The notes below the pieces were generated by a model that did no database searches, was not told where the DNA came from, and saw only the letters and a program-made list of their open reading frames with translations. From Chlorops oryzae (lineage: Eukaryota > Arthropoda > Insecta > Diptera > Chloropidae), in NCBI GenBank assembly GCA_020466095.1, contig CM035807.1:102243502-102307501 (forward strand): a DNA stretch of 64,000 bases, written 5' to 3'. This document shows positions 1-11,019 of the stretch, piece by piece (within the stretch, counting starts at the first letter, position 1; each line of letters starts with the position of its first letter). The translations under genes were made by a program, and so were the position numbers.

Positions 1-881
1 TGACGATTTCACGGCGATATTCTAGCGGAGCTACAGCGATTCCTGTAGAATCTTTTAATCCTTTTAAAAAATTCTCCATCTCATGGATATTAATACGCGT
101 ACATAATAAATAGAATGGCAAGCAATTCTTATGTTTCGATGCACCCAAATCGGTCACAATGCCCGCATACAGTAGACGCATTAAACCTTTTACCTCGTTC
201 TTCCTTGCGCTCGCCATCGGATTGAAGGACGAGAGTTCAGCAGCTTCGAATCGCTGGACCATTTCAATTGGTAAATTATCGTGACATAATAGAATATGAT
301 TGGTCGCATCGAAATTACAAATCGGATGTGAACATTGTGTTATGGGGCATCGCATTATCTCGTGTGACATCTCAAGATCTCTATAGGATTTCGGTTGTGA
401 GTCCTGCGATAATGCCGTCGACTTTATCGACGACGAGTCGCCCCCTTCATTTTCGACGAGAAGCGGCAGATTTCGAAGTAATGCTCGTTCGTCTTTCGAT
501 AAAATATCATGTTCATGTGGAATTCTATGGAAGAATGTACGCGGCCATTTTCGAAAACCAATCTCCGTTGGCGGCTCACTTGTTTCAGATGTTCCATCGA
601 ACTCGAATGGCTGATCAAATTCAAGGGTGCTGCATGAGTTCTCAAGTTTTTGCTTCCAATCGTTGGGTGTTGACTTATAAAGCTCTTTTACGGTCTTCGG
701 TACTTCATCGTCTTGAATGATTTTCGAGAATTTCCCACCACAAAGTGGACAGTTTTCATTGACAGACGCCAGTGCATTTCTCACAGAGAAAATGCCCCAA
801 ATCGCAGGTATAACAGACAACAGTATCCTTTTCCAAGTCAATCGATGCCTTGCATTTGAAACAATTTATTTCATGCGGCAT
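1..881 (-). CDS. RING-finger protein with C-terminal Cys/His-rich domain; 3' end outside window; one-base frameshift
   Basis: Read on the minus strand from the ATG at 881 (context AAAAT-ATG), the first 41 codons give a near-complete C3HC4 RING: C7-x2-C10, C26-x3-H30-x2-C33-x2-C36. That frame stops at 758-756. The next frame is open for 253 codons, from 760 to the window edge, and supplies the missing last RING pair (NENCPLCGGKF). It continues with an acidic/polar linker (about 390-690) and a second zinc-ligand-rich segment around 250-355 (RCPITQCSHPICNF...HILLCH). A globular, mixed-composition stretch then runs off the edge. RING proteins usually act as E3 ubiquitin or SUMO ligases; that role is inferred from the fold only. 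The C-terminal part may be an insect-restricted domain of unknown function (DUF4729-like is a guess). The slip is too short for an intron, so it is either a real disabling indel or a sequencing error. Plus-strand frames here (268-720) are shadows. Confidence 0.72.
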
Positions 882-1160
882 ATTTTGAGATAATTTTTTT
901 CCCTTATTTTTTCATTTCTTGAATGTCAAAGTGACATTTATTCAAACAAACATTTTCTTCACATACAAATTTCTCCACATTTCTTCTGCATTCGACTCTC
1001 AATCGAATGTCCTTCTTTGAATTTAATCATAAATATTTTTATATCTTTTTGTATCTCTTGAAGTCTATATCTAATAAGTAGACAGGCATTTATGGTTCAT
1101 TATCTTTATGGCATACACTTTGCCGACACTCAATAAAGTTCGTATGCCATTAAAAAACAA
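882..1160 (-). promoter_or_regulatory. 5' flank of the RING-finger gene
   Basis: This is AT-rich sequence directly upstream of the minus-strand ATG at 881. It contains a perfect 7-bp inverted repeat with a 3-bp spacer, AATGTCA-AAG-TGACATT (922-938), about 40 bp from the start codon. No TATA box or clear initiator could be assigned. The promoter role is inferred from position only. Confidence 0.3.
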
Positions 1161-4100
1161 ACAAACAAAAAAAAACATTTGGACCTGCTGAAATATGGCT
1201 ATTGATGCTGACATTTGTTTGCAATTACAATCTTTAGCACATTGCCAACGGCTTCTACGAGCTGATCATTGTCAAAGTTATTCAATGCTGTTAATTGATT
1301 GCAATTTGTAATCTCTACACATGTACACAGACACGCACAGACATGTGCATGCAACAATATTATGGCAATTCATTAGAAAAGACAACTGCAAGCTTGTAAA
1401 TAGAGTGTCCATTTTGATGAAATAATTTCATTAGTTGACCCATAAAAGCGCCACTTGTTGGCATTCAATGCATTCGATTCGTCGCTTGTCTGTCCGATAT
1501 CCCTGAAATTAATCTCGTCTCAGTTAAAAAAAAAAAGAAATTGCTTTGTATTGATTCAATATATATCAATGTACAATTGAATGATTTATACAAACTTGGA
1601 ATCGCATGAAAATTCTGGGAATAAAATGCCTATAGGTAATTTTAATCCGGTAGCGCCTGAATTAAAAAAAAAATTAATATAAAAAATAAAATAAAATATG
1701 AACTGGTTCAGGAATGGCGATAACAGAAAACGAATCCTTTCAGTGATGTTTCCTTCTCTTACTTTTTCACATGCGGGCATATTATTGAATGCGGCATTGT
1801 TGTTATTGCATCTTGTGCGTGTTGCCTGGTCTATCATTGCTTGTCATCATCAGTGGGCAAGTCCAAGCTTCTCCTAACATTTGCATTTATATGCACCCTG
1901 CAGTAATTCTTATTACTCTCGAACTACTCCCCGACTAGTCACAAAACATTGCCAAGACTCCCTTTTAATATGTGACATCAATGATCCTTAGAGACATTCT
2001 TTTTTAACAATTGACAAATAACCACTTCCTTCATTTAACTGCTCCTATGAGTAGTCAATTCTATGATCATATTAGACGATCAATTGCCCTAGTTTTGATA
2101 CACAATTGGTACGATAACTTTTTATCCTCAACTCTCACTTCTTTTAATGACTCACTATGTTGCTACTAAAAGGTGTTCAATTCTTTATATATGTATATCC
2201 TAACACTTAAACTCTACGTTTTGACTAGATCATATTCCGTTAGCAGCCCCAGAGTATTCGCTTTTTGATGAGTCAACCTACTTCATTACTGGAGGTGCTA
2301 GTTAATGACTTCCATGAAATATTGAGACCGACTATAACAATAACTTTCATCAGTTGAGTGTGTGTTAGAAAATTTGGTTTTACAATGAATACGACAGGTC
2401 TAGCACGGCCTTATAAGCATTCACTTGCCATAACGCCGATTGAGATCGATTAGCGTCCGATAACTCGATCTTTTCCACTTTCTGTTATCGTTGAAATTCA
2501 TCGCTACAAAATTTTGAATGCTGATCAATCACTCAATTTTTCAAGACCGACTACCTGATAGATTGAAAATCGATTCGATCTATCAGGGAAATCCAAATAT
2601 TTTGGTTTTACTTCAAGCGTTCAACACAACGTAAATGTGCTTGACAAGCACATAAGAAAACTTTAGCTTACAGTGTGCTTTACAGTGTAACACATTTCGA
2701 TACTGCGGTGGCGCAAGGATGTCTAATGGGAGCGTTTTTATCTCTTCCCTGTGTGTCACTTGAGAGCAAAAAAAAAAAAACTTAGTTATTGAAATGTCTC
2801 ACAATGTAGATACAACATCGTCAAAGAATGGGAAATACATCGATTTTTATAACGAAAATTAATCGACCCACTGATATTTTCAGTCCATAGATACTTTAAA
2901 ACTCCCAACAGTATCCTTTAAAAGAGAAAAAAAAAATTTACGAAAGAAAAAAAAAACTTAAATGAAACGGAAAAACGAAGACGAAGAAAATATTTTTATG
3001 GTTACGATGCTTTTTATACTGAAGTTTTCCTAAAGCTCTTATGAAATGATTGATGACGTTGCTCATACGACCACGAAACCGACTGACGTTTATTTTCCAC
3101 CATAAAGCAAATACGACGGCAAAAACAATAAATGAGAGAGGCACTTCTTGGCACATTCCTGAGTGATTACCCATTCCTTTTTTTGATTTGCGAGGATTAA
3201 GAATAGAATCTCTCCTTTCAGGACAAATCGAAGTCGAATCATTCAACGGGACCCACGCAATTTTCCTTCAGCAGCCATTTTTTTTGTGCATTTTTTTTTG
3301 GAACAATAAGACGATGGACTCACAAATTTTATGAAATTCCCAACGCGTTATTTGAAGTCATAAAGATGTGTTGGATGGAATTTCGTCTGAATTTTCTCGT
3401 TTTATGGTTGGATAAAAATTATGAATTGCTCTCTTGGGATGGGTAAGAAGAAGAGAGAGAGAGAGAGAAACACTCTCAAGTCGATGACGTGGTTGACGAG
3501 AATCATCAAAATTGTTGGATTCATTTTTAAAAAGGATACGACTGCTATTTAACAGCGTTCTAAATGGTTTCTTCGATTATTTTTAAAGACTTTAATTCGC
3601 AATGAAAGCTGTGAACCGGAAATGGAAATGGAAACGATGAATGAAAATGGCAATTCGTTAAAAATAAATGTTAACTGCTTGCAAGGAGAAACGATTTGTT
3701 ACTGACCCAAAGGTAATACTTTTTCTTTCTAATTTTTTTTGCTTTCGAACGCACAGCATGGGGCAAAAGAAAATGCCAGAAAAGTGCACTCACACTTCCG
3801 CACACAGATTGCAACACGTTCGTTTTGTGGACCGCGTTTGCTCAGACGTAATCGAGAACCAATGCCAGGCATTTTAACAGACAGTCAGCAAAATAGCTAG
3901 ACAAGCGGAATTTCAAAGGTGCAAAGACTTTTGCAGCTTAAGATGAGAAAAAGCGAAAGTCAAAAACGTCGAGGCAATCCTTGCAGCAAAGGCGAAGAAG
4001 AAAAGAAAAAGAAGAATGGAAGAGAATAAAAGGAAGCCCAAAAAAAAAAAAGAGAAAGAGAAATGCCGGGCGGGACGAGACAAGCGCTATGGAATTAAGC

Positions 4101-6599
4101 ACAATCAAGTGGAATAAAAAGCGCTGGAATGTGTGGAGAGATGATGAAGACGGTTAGCTTCAACATCCCCGAGCCGTCAGACAAGGACCAAGCGAAATTC
4201 CATGGGACTGTGGCAATAGTATCTGCATGGATCTTAAACTATGAATCCTTTGAAGCGCTTTGCTAGCTGCAACAAACAATCACGTCAAGCATTCGGTATT
4301 TGCGATCTATTGCAAGGACTTATAACAGGCAACCGCAAACAGCAGCTTGGTGCATTTGCCGTCCATGATTGCCGCCAGGCAATAAGGTAGACAAAGTGCA
4401 TTAGGGCATTCGCAATGGGAAACGGAAAATCGAAATTGTGCCGAAACATGTTGATGATCATCCCACAAAGGTTTCGGGCTTCCGTTTTGTTACTTTCTCG
4501 ATGCTAGGGGATGGCAGATGAAGAGCGGAAGACATGATGTGATTGCAAGTTGGATCGGAATGCATTCATTCGGACACGATACACTAGAAAGCAATTTCAA
4601 CAACAACACGAATCCAATTTGGAATTTGATTTCATTATTGTCGGAATTGTTTCGCTTACATTCGAACGAACGTACCGAAACCGAAGTCACTCATTGTGAG
4701 GACACTTATCTTTTATGTCCCTAAATAGGCTTGCGATTAAATGAAATTCAAACTGTCATTGTTCCTAGAAAATGGAATTGTTGAATTTGTTTGTACTTTA
4801 TTGTTGCAAAAGCTTTTTGTAAGGCAAATTTACTTTTAAGCTTAAGCTCGGGGAATGTTGTTGGAGAAGGGTTCATTTCATTGATTGGTCTGTAAAGTAG
4901 GTGTGCTTAGCTTAGATGTTAGAAACATTGAAGGTTTTGAAGAGAGAATTTAGGACTTGAGTAAGGTATGGAAAGGAAGTTCTTGAATTATAAGGACATG
5001 TTGGACAACAGAAATTAACGTTCAATAAAAAAAAAAATTTTATAATATGATATTACCTTCATTCATCGTACTCAATCCAGCAATGAAGAGGAACTCGTCC
5101 GAAAAGCTTTTGAAAGTTATATTGTCCTTCGGAGTCAGCTTTAAGGGGTGATTCTGGTGTGAGCACTTTTCTAAAATTGATTTTTATTTTTATATTTTGA
5201 TAGCAAAGCCTATTGGGAATGTAATGTGAAAAATATCAGACCGAAATTCTAAGTATTAAAAAGAGTTACAGCTCATAATCGCCGAGACGCCCTGAGCGAT
5301 TTGTTCTGCTTTACTGTAGAAACTATAGCCGCATTTTTCTCGTAATATCAATGATTATCATCCTACAAACAACACTATTTATCCAATTGATTTAAAATTG
5401 ATATGTACATATGTATATAGGACAATACACGTCATGCTTAACCACCTAAAAACTTCATCTCACCGATGTGGATGAAGTTTTGTGGTCTTGTTAAAAATCA
5501 TGTGCTGCCGAGTTACACGGTGGCAAAGCTAATAATTTAATTTCAAAGATAATATTTTTTTGCATTATAACAAGGGTAAAGAGATGTTAATGGAAAAATT
5601 TTTTAAATGTTTCATATGGAAAATTTTCTGTACTTTTCATAAAAAGTAATCAAAAAATTTTTTGATAACGGTTAATGAGAAAAATTGCGTATTTTAGTTT
5701 TTATTCTCGATTTTCTTCAAGAAAATGAATTTTTCCATTTCTTGTTTTAATTTTGAAATAATGCCTAGCTTTTTACCTTTTAAATGATGTATATATCTTA
5801 AAAGAATCTACAAGATCCATGCTCAAAATAAATCCTTAAACATACGTACCCAGCAATTCTCCCTCAATAGCAACGCAACGAACCTTTATATTCACGGTGC
5901 TTGTCTTGGGAGAAAAACTGGAAAAAAAGCAGGCAAAATTAATGAGTTCGCACCAGCATAACAGTACCTATACTTTAGTATTCCTTTATAAATAATATGA
6001 ATATATGCAGTGGAAATAGAAATAGTTTAGGATTCTCTGCTGTCCGCTGGGACAGTTTTGCAACTAATGATGATAATCTCATATAAGTAGTAGGTACAGC
6101 TCGAAAGAGAATTCCGACTGAAATCCAAATCGGAGCGCAAATATACCTCAAAGCATGCTGCAAAGTGTGTCCGAATATTAATTAAAAACAGAAATATCGC
6201 TAGAAAAAGAAGACGACACAGCAGAAATTGAAATTCTTGAAAATAAATTTTTAAAATCGAATTCCACCATCAGTATTTCTGGCGTCGCCATCTAATTCTA
6301 AGAACATCCATAATACGAAACGCTTTGGCTTGAGGTAAGAAAAAAAAACATCAAGTTGAATAAACGGAAACCTGTTTTATAATCAATTCGATGGAATTTT
6401 TCACATTTCTCAAAGAAACTCATTCGAATCCAATTCAAGACTTCTGGACGTCAATAATTTCCAAGAAGTGAATATAACCGCAACTGCTTCGGGTGGCTCT
6501 CTCCTATCGCGAGCTGCCTTAAGAAACAGAACAGAGAAAACATTGCTCTAAGATCCAAGAAGAAGGAGTGCAACGAACGCTTTTTCATTCAAATCGAAT
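1161..6599. other. Intergenic/intronic DNA without recognisable gene
   Basis: AT-rich sequence with scattered homopolymer runs (for example 2768-2780 and 4037-4052) and a short GA tract near 3450-3470. Reading frames are short, lack domain signals and are not conserved-looking. The repeated stretches of CATGATTGCCGCC-type sequence around 4300-4400 are unique here. I see no transposon ends or RNA genes. Confidence 0.5.
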
Positions 6600-7010
6600 C
6601 AAATCAAATCAATTCGAATCGAATTTCCAATTCAATTGAATTTTTCATTTAATCTCAATCCATTCAAACACATTCCCGTCGCTTCGCCCGCGTCTTCCTC
6701 CCTTGAAAGCTGCAATTTTTTTTCTGTTCTCTCGAAATGTGAAAAAGAGATTTTTTTTCCCTATGTCCAAAGTTTTTTTCTTCAATTGTTTTAATGATTA
6801 ATTAATATCATCAGATGAAATCAGATCGATAATTGAAAATTAATTTTCGAAATGTAGTCACTTTTTAGAGTGGCATCATAAGCCGCTAATTGCATGGTTT
6901 TTAATTAATGCAAATCAATTTACAGAAAACACGCCCGACCAAACAATGTTAAATGTAAATTGACAATTTAAATTGCGTAACGTCAAAAATTAAAACAAAC
7001 GAATCGCAGC
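6600..7010. promoter_or_regulatory. Candidate homeodomain/POU-site-rich regulatory block
   Basis: Dense TAAT/ATTA cores lie at 6791-6805 and 6838-6845, with TTAATTAA at 6901-6908. A perfect POU octamer ATGCAAAT at 6908-6915 overlaps the last of these. Just upstream (6593-6655) is a run of AATCGAAT/AATCAAAT variants. The grouping is what one expects of a fly developmental enhancer, but AT-rich DNA makes TAAT cores common, so this is inference. Confidence 0.25.
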
Positions 7011-7487
7011 GAAAAGCGGCATAGATAAAAAAAAAAACAAAACACCAGAAGAAAAAAAAATAAAAACAAAGAAACAAAAATGCTAAAGAGGAGAAGCAAA
7101 ACAATTATTTGTAGGAAGCTATTCCGCCTACTCCGCCTATCTTGTTAACAAGCTTTCAATTAACGCCCACAATAAAATGAAAAGCCATCGATTTAAGTTT
7201 ATAATAAAGACAAGATGGAAAAAATCATCATTATAATTCCAAACCGAATTAAAACAAAAGAATGTCTAAAAAGATTTCCTTAAGAAAACGTAAGGCATTA
7301 CGACTGACAATGATAGACCATAGAGCCCTAAGATATCACGACGCGCCTTTATAGATCATATGGTACTCAAAACTAACATAACACAGCCCAAAAAGTGTCA
7401 GACCCAGGAGCCTCACTACACTTGCTATATTTTTTCGGGGTCGCTGAAACAAAATTTTAGGTTTATATACATAGCTTCATCGGGTTA

Positions 7488-7735
7488 TGCTGGTATGGAC
7501 AAGTCCAGAGAGCAAATGAGGACAGCTTGGCAAAAGAGGTCACACGCTAAATAAAAACCAAGGCTGCAGACAACGAGGACATTCAAAACAGCTTTGGGTG
7601 GATACAAGAAAATGGGACCTAGAGGATTAGAGCTTACCTTTAATAACGCAACAGACAGAACAAAGTAGAAGAACTGGTCGCGTTTTGCAGACCCCCGGAT
7701 AGGCCGGGATACTTGAATCATGCAAGAAGAAGAAA
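7488..7735 (+). mobile_element. Decayed non-LTR retrotransposon ORF2 tail, fragment 1
   Basis: Aligned by eye, this matches the fragment at 24,145-24,345 through the same series of blocks: GGTATGG..., GGCTGCAGA.AACGAGGAC, AAACAGC.TTGG.TGGA, GAACTG.TCGCG and CCGGGA. One frame reads NQGCRQRGHSKQLWVD, a degraded form of the RRRGRPxxRWxD motif common near the C-terminus of many insect non-LTR reverse-transcriptase proteins. Relative to fragment 2 it carries an extra ~45 bp (about 7610-7660). It is too short and broken to assign a clade. Confidence 0.45.
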
Positions 7736-8253
7736 AATAATACCTTCATCGGGTCTAGGATGCGCCATAATCTCAAAAAATCATTCTCGAGTGAAAATTT
7801 TGGGCTTCTTGGGTTCTAAGAGACGTACCTTACCTTAAAAAACAGCCCAAAAATTCGACTGAAGCTCCATTACCTCTAGATTCAGGTATTACCACAAAAG
7901 GCACCCTCAAACGGGGGTTATCGGTTTAATATTTTTATTTTTTCATTCAGTATTTTGGAATCCAGCGACCTCGAAGGAATTTTTTTGAATGCATACATTA
8001 AATATACAGGCTTTTTATTTTTTAATAAGATTATTTTTAATCGATTGTAATCGATTTCGAGAATGTCGTCTATTCGTCCATGCGCATTTTCACTCACACC
8101 TGCTTAGATAAATATGTATAATCAACTGTTTTTTTAATGATTTTTTCTTTGTAGGGAAGTTTTTCTTGACCCTTACTGACAAACGAAAAATTCTCTAAAA
8201 TAGAATTGACCAATTATCGGTTTGTCAGGACCCCATAGATTGTTTTGTACTTA
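7736..8253. other. AT-rich spacer up to the Tc1-like element
   Basis: No coding signal or repeat family is recognised. It ends at the TA dinucleotide (8252-8253) that forms the left target site of the Tc1-like composite. Confidence 0.4.
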
Positions 8254-8925
8254 CTGTCATCAACTAAAGTATAGGCACACTTAATACTTCTGACTTAGGG
8301 CGCGGTTTTTTTTCGTTATATTTCATGGTTTGAATGAAATAATTTTTTTCGCATTTAAAGAAATAAGTTTTCTTTTCAATTATCCTGATTTTATTAGAAA
8401 ATAAGGTCACTGCATATTTTAATTAAATAAAACAAAGAAAAAGTAACATTATATCATATACAAAAGTATAGGCACAGTACGATGCGTTTGTAAATATAGT
8501 GCTCAGTTTCAGCAATTAGTATATTTTGGGCAAGCCTTCTTGATTCAAGACGTCACTTAGTCGTGTAAGCATAGAATGTACTAATTTTTTAGTATTTTTT
8601 GTTCCAATTTATGCCATTCCTCGATCAGAGCCTTTTTCAGCTCGGCTTTGTTAGTTATCTCGTGCGCTTTTAACTTTTTTCCCAGCTCTTCCTACAAATT
8701 CTCAATGAAATGGGGGTCTCGAGATTGTGGGGGATGTGGTAGGACATGAAAAGTTTTATATGAAAGCCACAATCGAACGTCATGAGCAGAATGTTTGGAG
8801 TTTTTGTCGTTTTGGAAGGTGAATGAAGCTGGTAAATTTTACTTTTCAGCACTTCTTTTTAGATTTTCTTTTAAAATATTCATATAGACAATTTTGTCTA
8901 TTATGCCTTCAAGAATGGCAAGAAT
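8254..8925 (-). repeat. Left inverted arm of the Tc1-like composite
   Basis: Reverse-complement copy of the transposase 3' end plus terminal repeat. It includes a 60-codon minus-strand frame at 8670-8852 that matches the plus-strand frame at 10420-10602 except for two residues. The reversed inner part (about 8860-8923) still reads LAILEGIIDKIVYMNILKEN-like, homologous to LVFIKGTMDKTVYMNILKEN on the right. Divergence rises sharply inward of 8845, suggesting the outer parts were homogenised or duplicated recently. Confidence 0.8.
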
Positions 8926-9021
8926 GTGACAGCCCAAACTGCGCGACGGGTGCTCCACAGAGCTGGTTACAAATCACGTGTTGCTAGAAATAAGCTATTG
9001 ATTTCTGTAGTCAAGCAGAAC
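8923..9021 (+). pseudogene. Tc1-like transposase fragment, N-terminal helix-turn-helix
   Basis: Plus-strand frame reads NVTAQTARRVLHRAGYKSRVARNK, the second DNA-binding helix-turn-helix region typical of Tc1/Tc3 transposases (pattern TxRRxLxxxGxxxRVxRxK). There is no start codon, and it is cut off on the left by the reversed arm and on the right by the inserted element at 9022. Confidence 0.75.
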
Positions 9022-10117
9022 CCAAGTAACAAAACTGTTTATTATCATAACTTAAAGAAGTAGTGAAGAAGGCTACAAAAGGTTTGCACTCCGTCTTTAA
9101 GACATATTAAAGTCCAAAATAAGTGCAAAAGGGCCCATGTGGGCGGTCCGATAGAAGAAATTGAGAAGCGTATTTCTATCTTAATTGCCACTTAAATAGG
9201 AGAGCGAAGTTTCAAGTTCTAGTTTTTATCTTCTTAAAGGCTTCTTAACTCCAGCACAGCTTATGAGTTTATAAAAACATTCTCTATCTCTTTTTATCAC
9301 ATTGATTTAAATACTAATGATAAAATGAAACGAAAACATATTTTGCAGAGGGTGTTGGTTCTGTCTAAAATTTTATTGACAAGATATTTGTGTTCATCAA
9401 TGCTATGATAAGTAAAATAAATGACTTTGGCTTTTGTTCGTTACGCCAAATTGAAGCGATTTTACAAACGCAACGACTTTTTCGGTGAAATTACACCTGC
9501 TACCCCCTTAAAAATTCACGCGCCTTCATAATTGTTTGAATTGATAAAATATTTTTGTAAAACAATTACGCTGAAATCAATGCGCTGGTGCTTAAAAATG
9601 TGTTTTTATGTGGGGTTTTAGTATATACTTTTCTTAAGTCAAATAATTTGCAAAGATTAACTCGTAAGCATTTTAAATTTCGTACAATCATAAGTATTGC
9701 TGCAAATTAGAAGGAATACAAATATAATAATTTGATTAGGAAAAGTTTAACATCCGAGCGTACACCATTCCCTTCGGTGGTCGACACCGGACTGAAATGC
9801 AGGCTGGCCATAATTTTTTTCCATTTTGACAGCACACGTTGATGAAAAACACTTTACTAATTTAAGTACGATATTCGAAGTATTAAATACGTCCCATCAT
9901 ACCGATTTAATGCTTCGAATATGGCTACTAATTTTAGAACCATCTAAGACTGCTTTAAGAAGGATATTAAATACCAATTTAAAACCAAAGTGACAGCTCT
10001 ACTTTAAAACCGATTTAAGTGACATTAAAGAAGGGAGGATTCAAATACCAAAAACTGATCATATTAAGTTTGAATAAAGAAATGAAATACCGAATGAATA
10101 CCACATTTTGCTACTTG
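9022..10117. mobile_element. Insertion of about 1.1 kb inside the Tc1-like transposase
   Basis: The transposase frame is interrupted after ...VVKQ and resumes with KKRLAYAEVY at about 10,118. The interrupting DNA begins CCCAAGTAACAAAAC and ends with the reverse of CCCAAGTAGCAAAA, giving 13-14-bp terminal inverted repeats. The only shared flank is AA, so the target duplication is unresolved. No coding frame of note lies inside. This is a non-autonomous DNA transposon of unassigned superfamily, and it is younger than the Tc1 copy it splits. Confidence 0.6.
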
Positions 10118-10695
10118 GGAAGAAGCGATTGGCGTATGCTGAAGTCTATAAAATTAAACCCTGTAGTTTCTGGGACCAAGTACTGTTCTCGGATGAGAGC
10201 AAGTTCAAAATTTTCCGCTCAGGTGGTCGCATTAAAGTGTCGGAAAACCCAATTCAGCACTTGAAAAAAACAATATCGTTCCTGTCGTCTAACATGGTGG
10301 TGGAGGCGTATTAGTTTGGGGTTGTATGTCGACTGCAGGTGTGAATGAGCTGGTATTTATTAAAGGCACAATGGACAAAACTGTTTATATGAATATTTTA
10401 AAAGAAAACCTCAAAATAAGTGCTGAAAACTAAACTTTACCAGCTTCATTCACCTTCCAAAACGACAAAAACTCCAAACATTCTGCTCATGACGTTCGAT
10501 TGTGGCTTTCATATAAAACTTTTCATGTCCTACCATATCCCCCACAATCTCGAGACCCCCATTTCATTGAGAATTTGTAGGAAGAGCTGGGAAAAAAGTT
10601 AAAAGCGCACGAGATAACTAACAAAGCCGAGCTGAAAAAGGCTCTGATCGAGGAATGGCATAAATTGGAACAAAAAATACTAAAAAATTAGTACA
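10118..10695 (+). pseudogene. Tc1-like transposase pseudogene, catalytic (DDE-type) region
   Basis: Successive frames give KKRLAYAEVYKIKPCSFWDQ, then VLFSDESKFKIFRSGGR (first catalytic Asp). They continue with VWGCMSTAGVNELVFIKG (after a frameshift near 10,270-10,315), FTFQNDKNSKHSAHDVR (second Asp region) and SRDPHFIENL followed by an in-frame stop and EELGKK (third acidic residue). These are the conserved landmarks of Tc1-family transposases in the right order. At least one frameshift and an internal stop show it is dead. Confidence 0.8.
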
Positions 10696-11017
10696 TTCTA
10701 TGCTTACACGACTAAGTGACGTCTTGAATCAAGAAGGCTTGCCCAAAATATACTAATTGCTGAAACTGAGCACTATATTTACAAACGCATCGTACTGTGC
10801 CTATACTTTTGTATATGATATAATGTTACTTTTTCTTTGTTTTATTTAATTAAAATATGCAGTGACCTTATTTTCTAATAAAATCAGGATAATTGAAAAG
10901 AAAACTTATTTCTTTAAATGCGAAAAAAATTATTTCATTCAAACCATGAAATATAACGAAAAAAACCGCGCCCTAAGTCAGAAGTATTAAGTGTGCCTAT
11001 ACTTTAGTTGATGACTG
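10355..11017 (+). repeat. Right inverted arm of the Tc1-like composite
   Basis: Holds the transposase 3' end and the right terminal repeat. It pairs with 8254-8925 in reverse orientation and ends GTTGATGACTG followed by TA. The polypeptide ends shortly after KKALIEEWHKLEQKILKN at about 10,690, and noncoding arm follows. Confidence 0.8.
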
Positions 11018-11019
11018 TA

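Larger units (their letters stand above)
8254..11017 (+). mobile_element. Composite Tc1-like transposon with ~660-bp inverted arms, flanked by TA
   Basis: The ends are mirror images: left CTGTCATCAACTAAAG and right, reversed, CAGTCATCAACTAAAG. TA lies immediately outside both ends (8252-8253 and 11018-11019), the target duplication of the Tc1/mariner superfamily. The outer ~590 bp of each arm (8254-8845 and 10430-11017) are almost base-identical. The next ~75 bp inward are related but clearly more diverged. The right arm is the natural 3' end of the transposase gene; the left arm is a reversed copy of that same 3' end, taking the place of the normal 5' end. Forward transposase sequence begins abruptly at 8923. 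The element cannot encode a working transposase. Confidence 0.85.

Noticed and set aside
268..720. 150-residue plus-strand frame
   Set aside because: Antisense shadow of the RING-finger gene, whose minus-strand frame gives zinc-ligand motifs while this one gives none.
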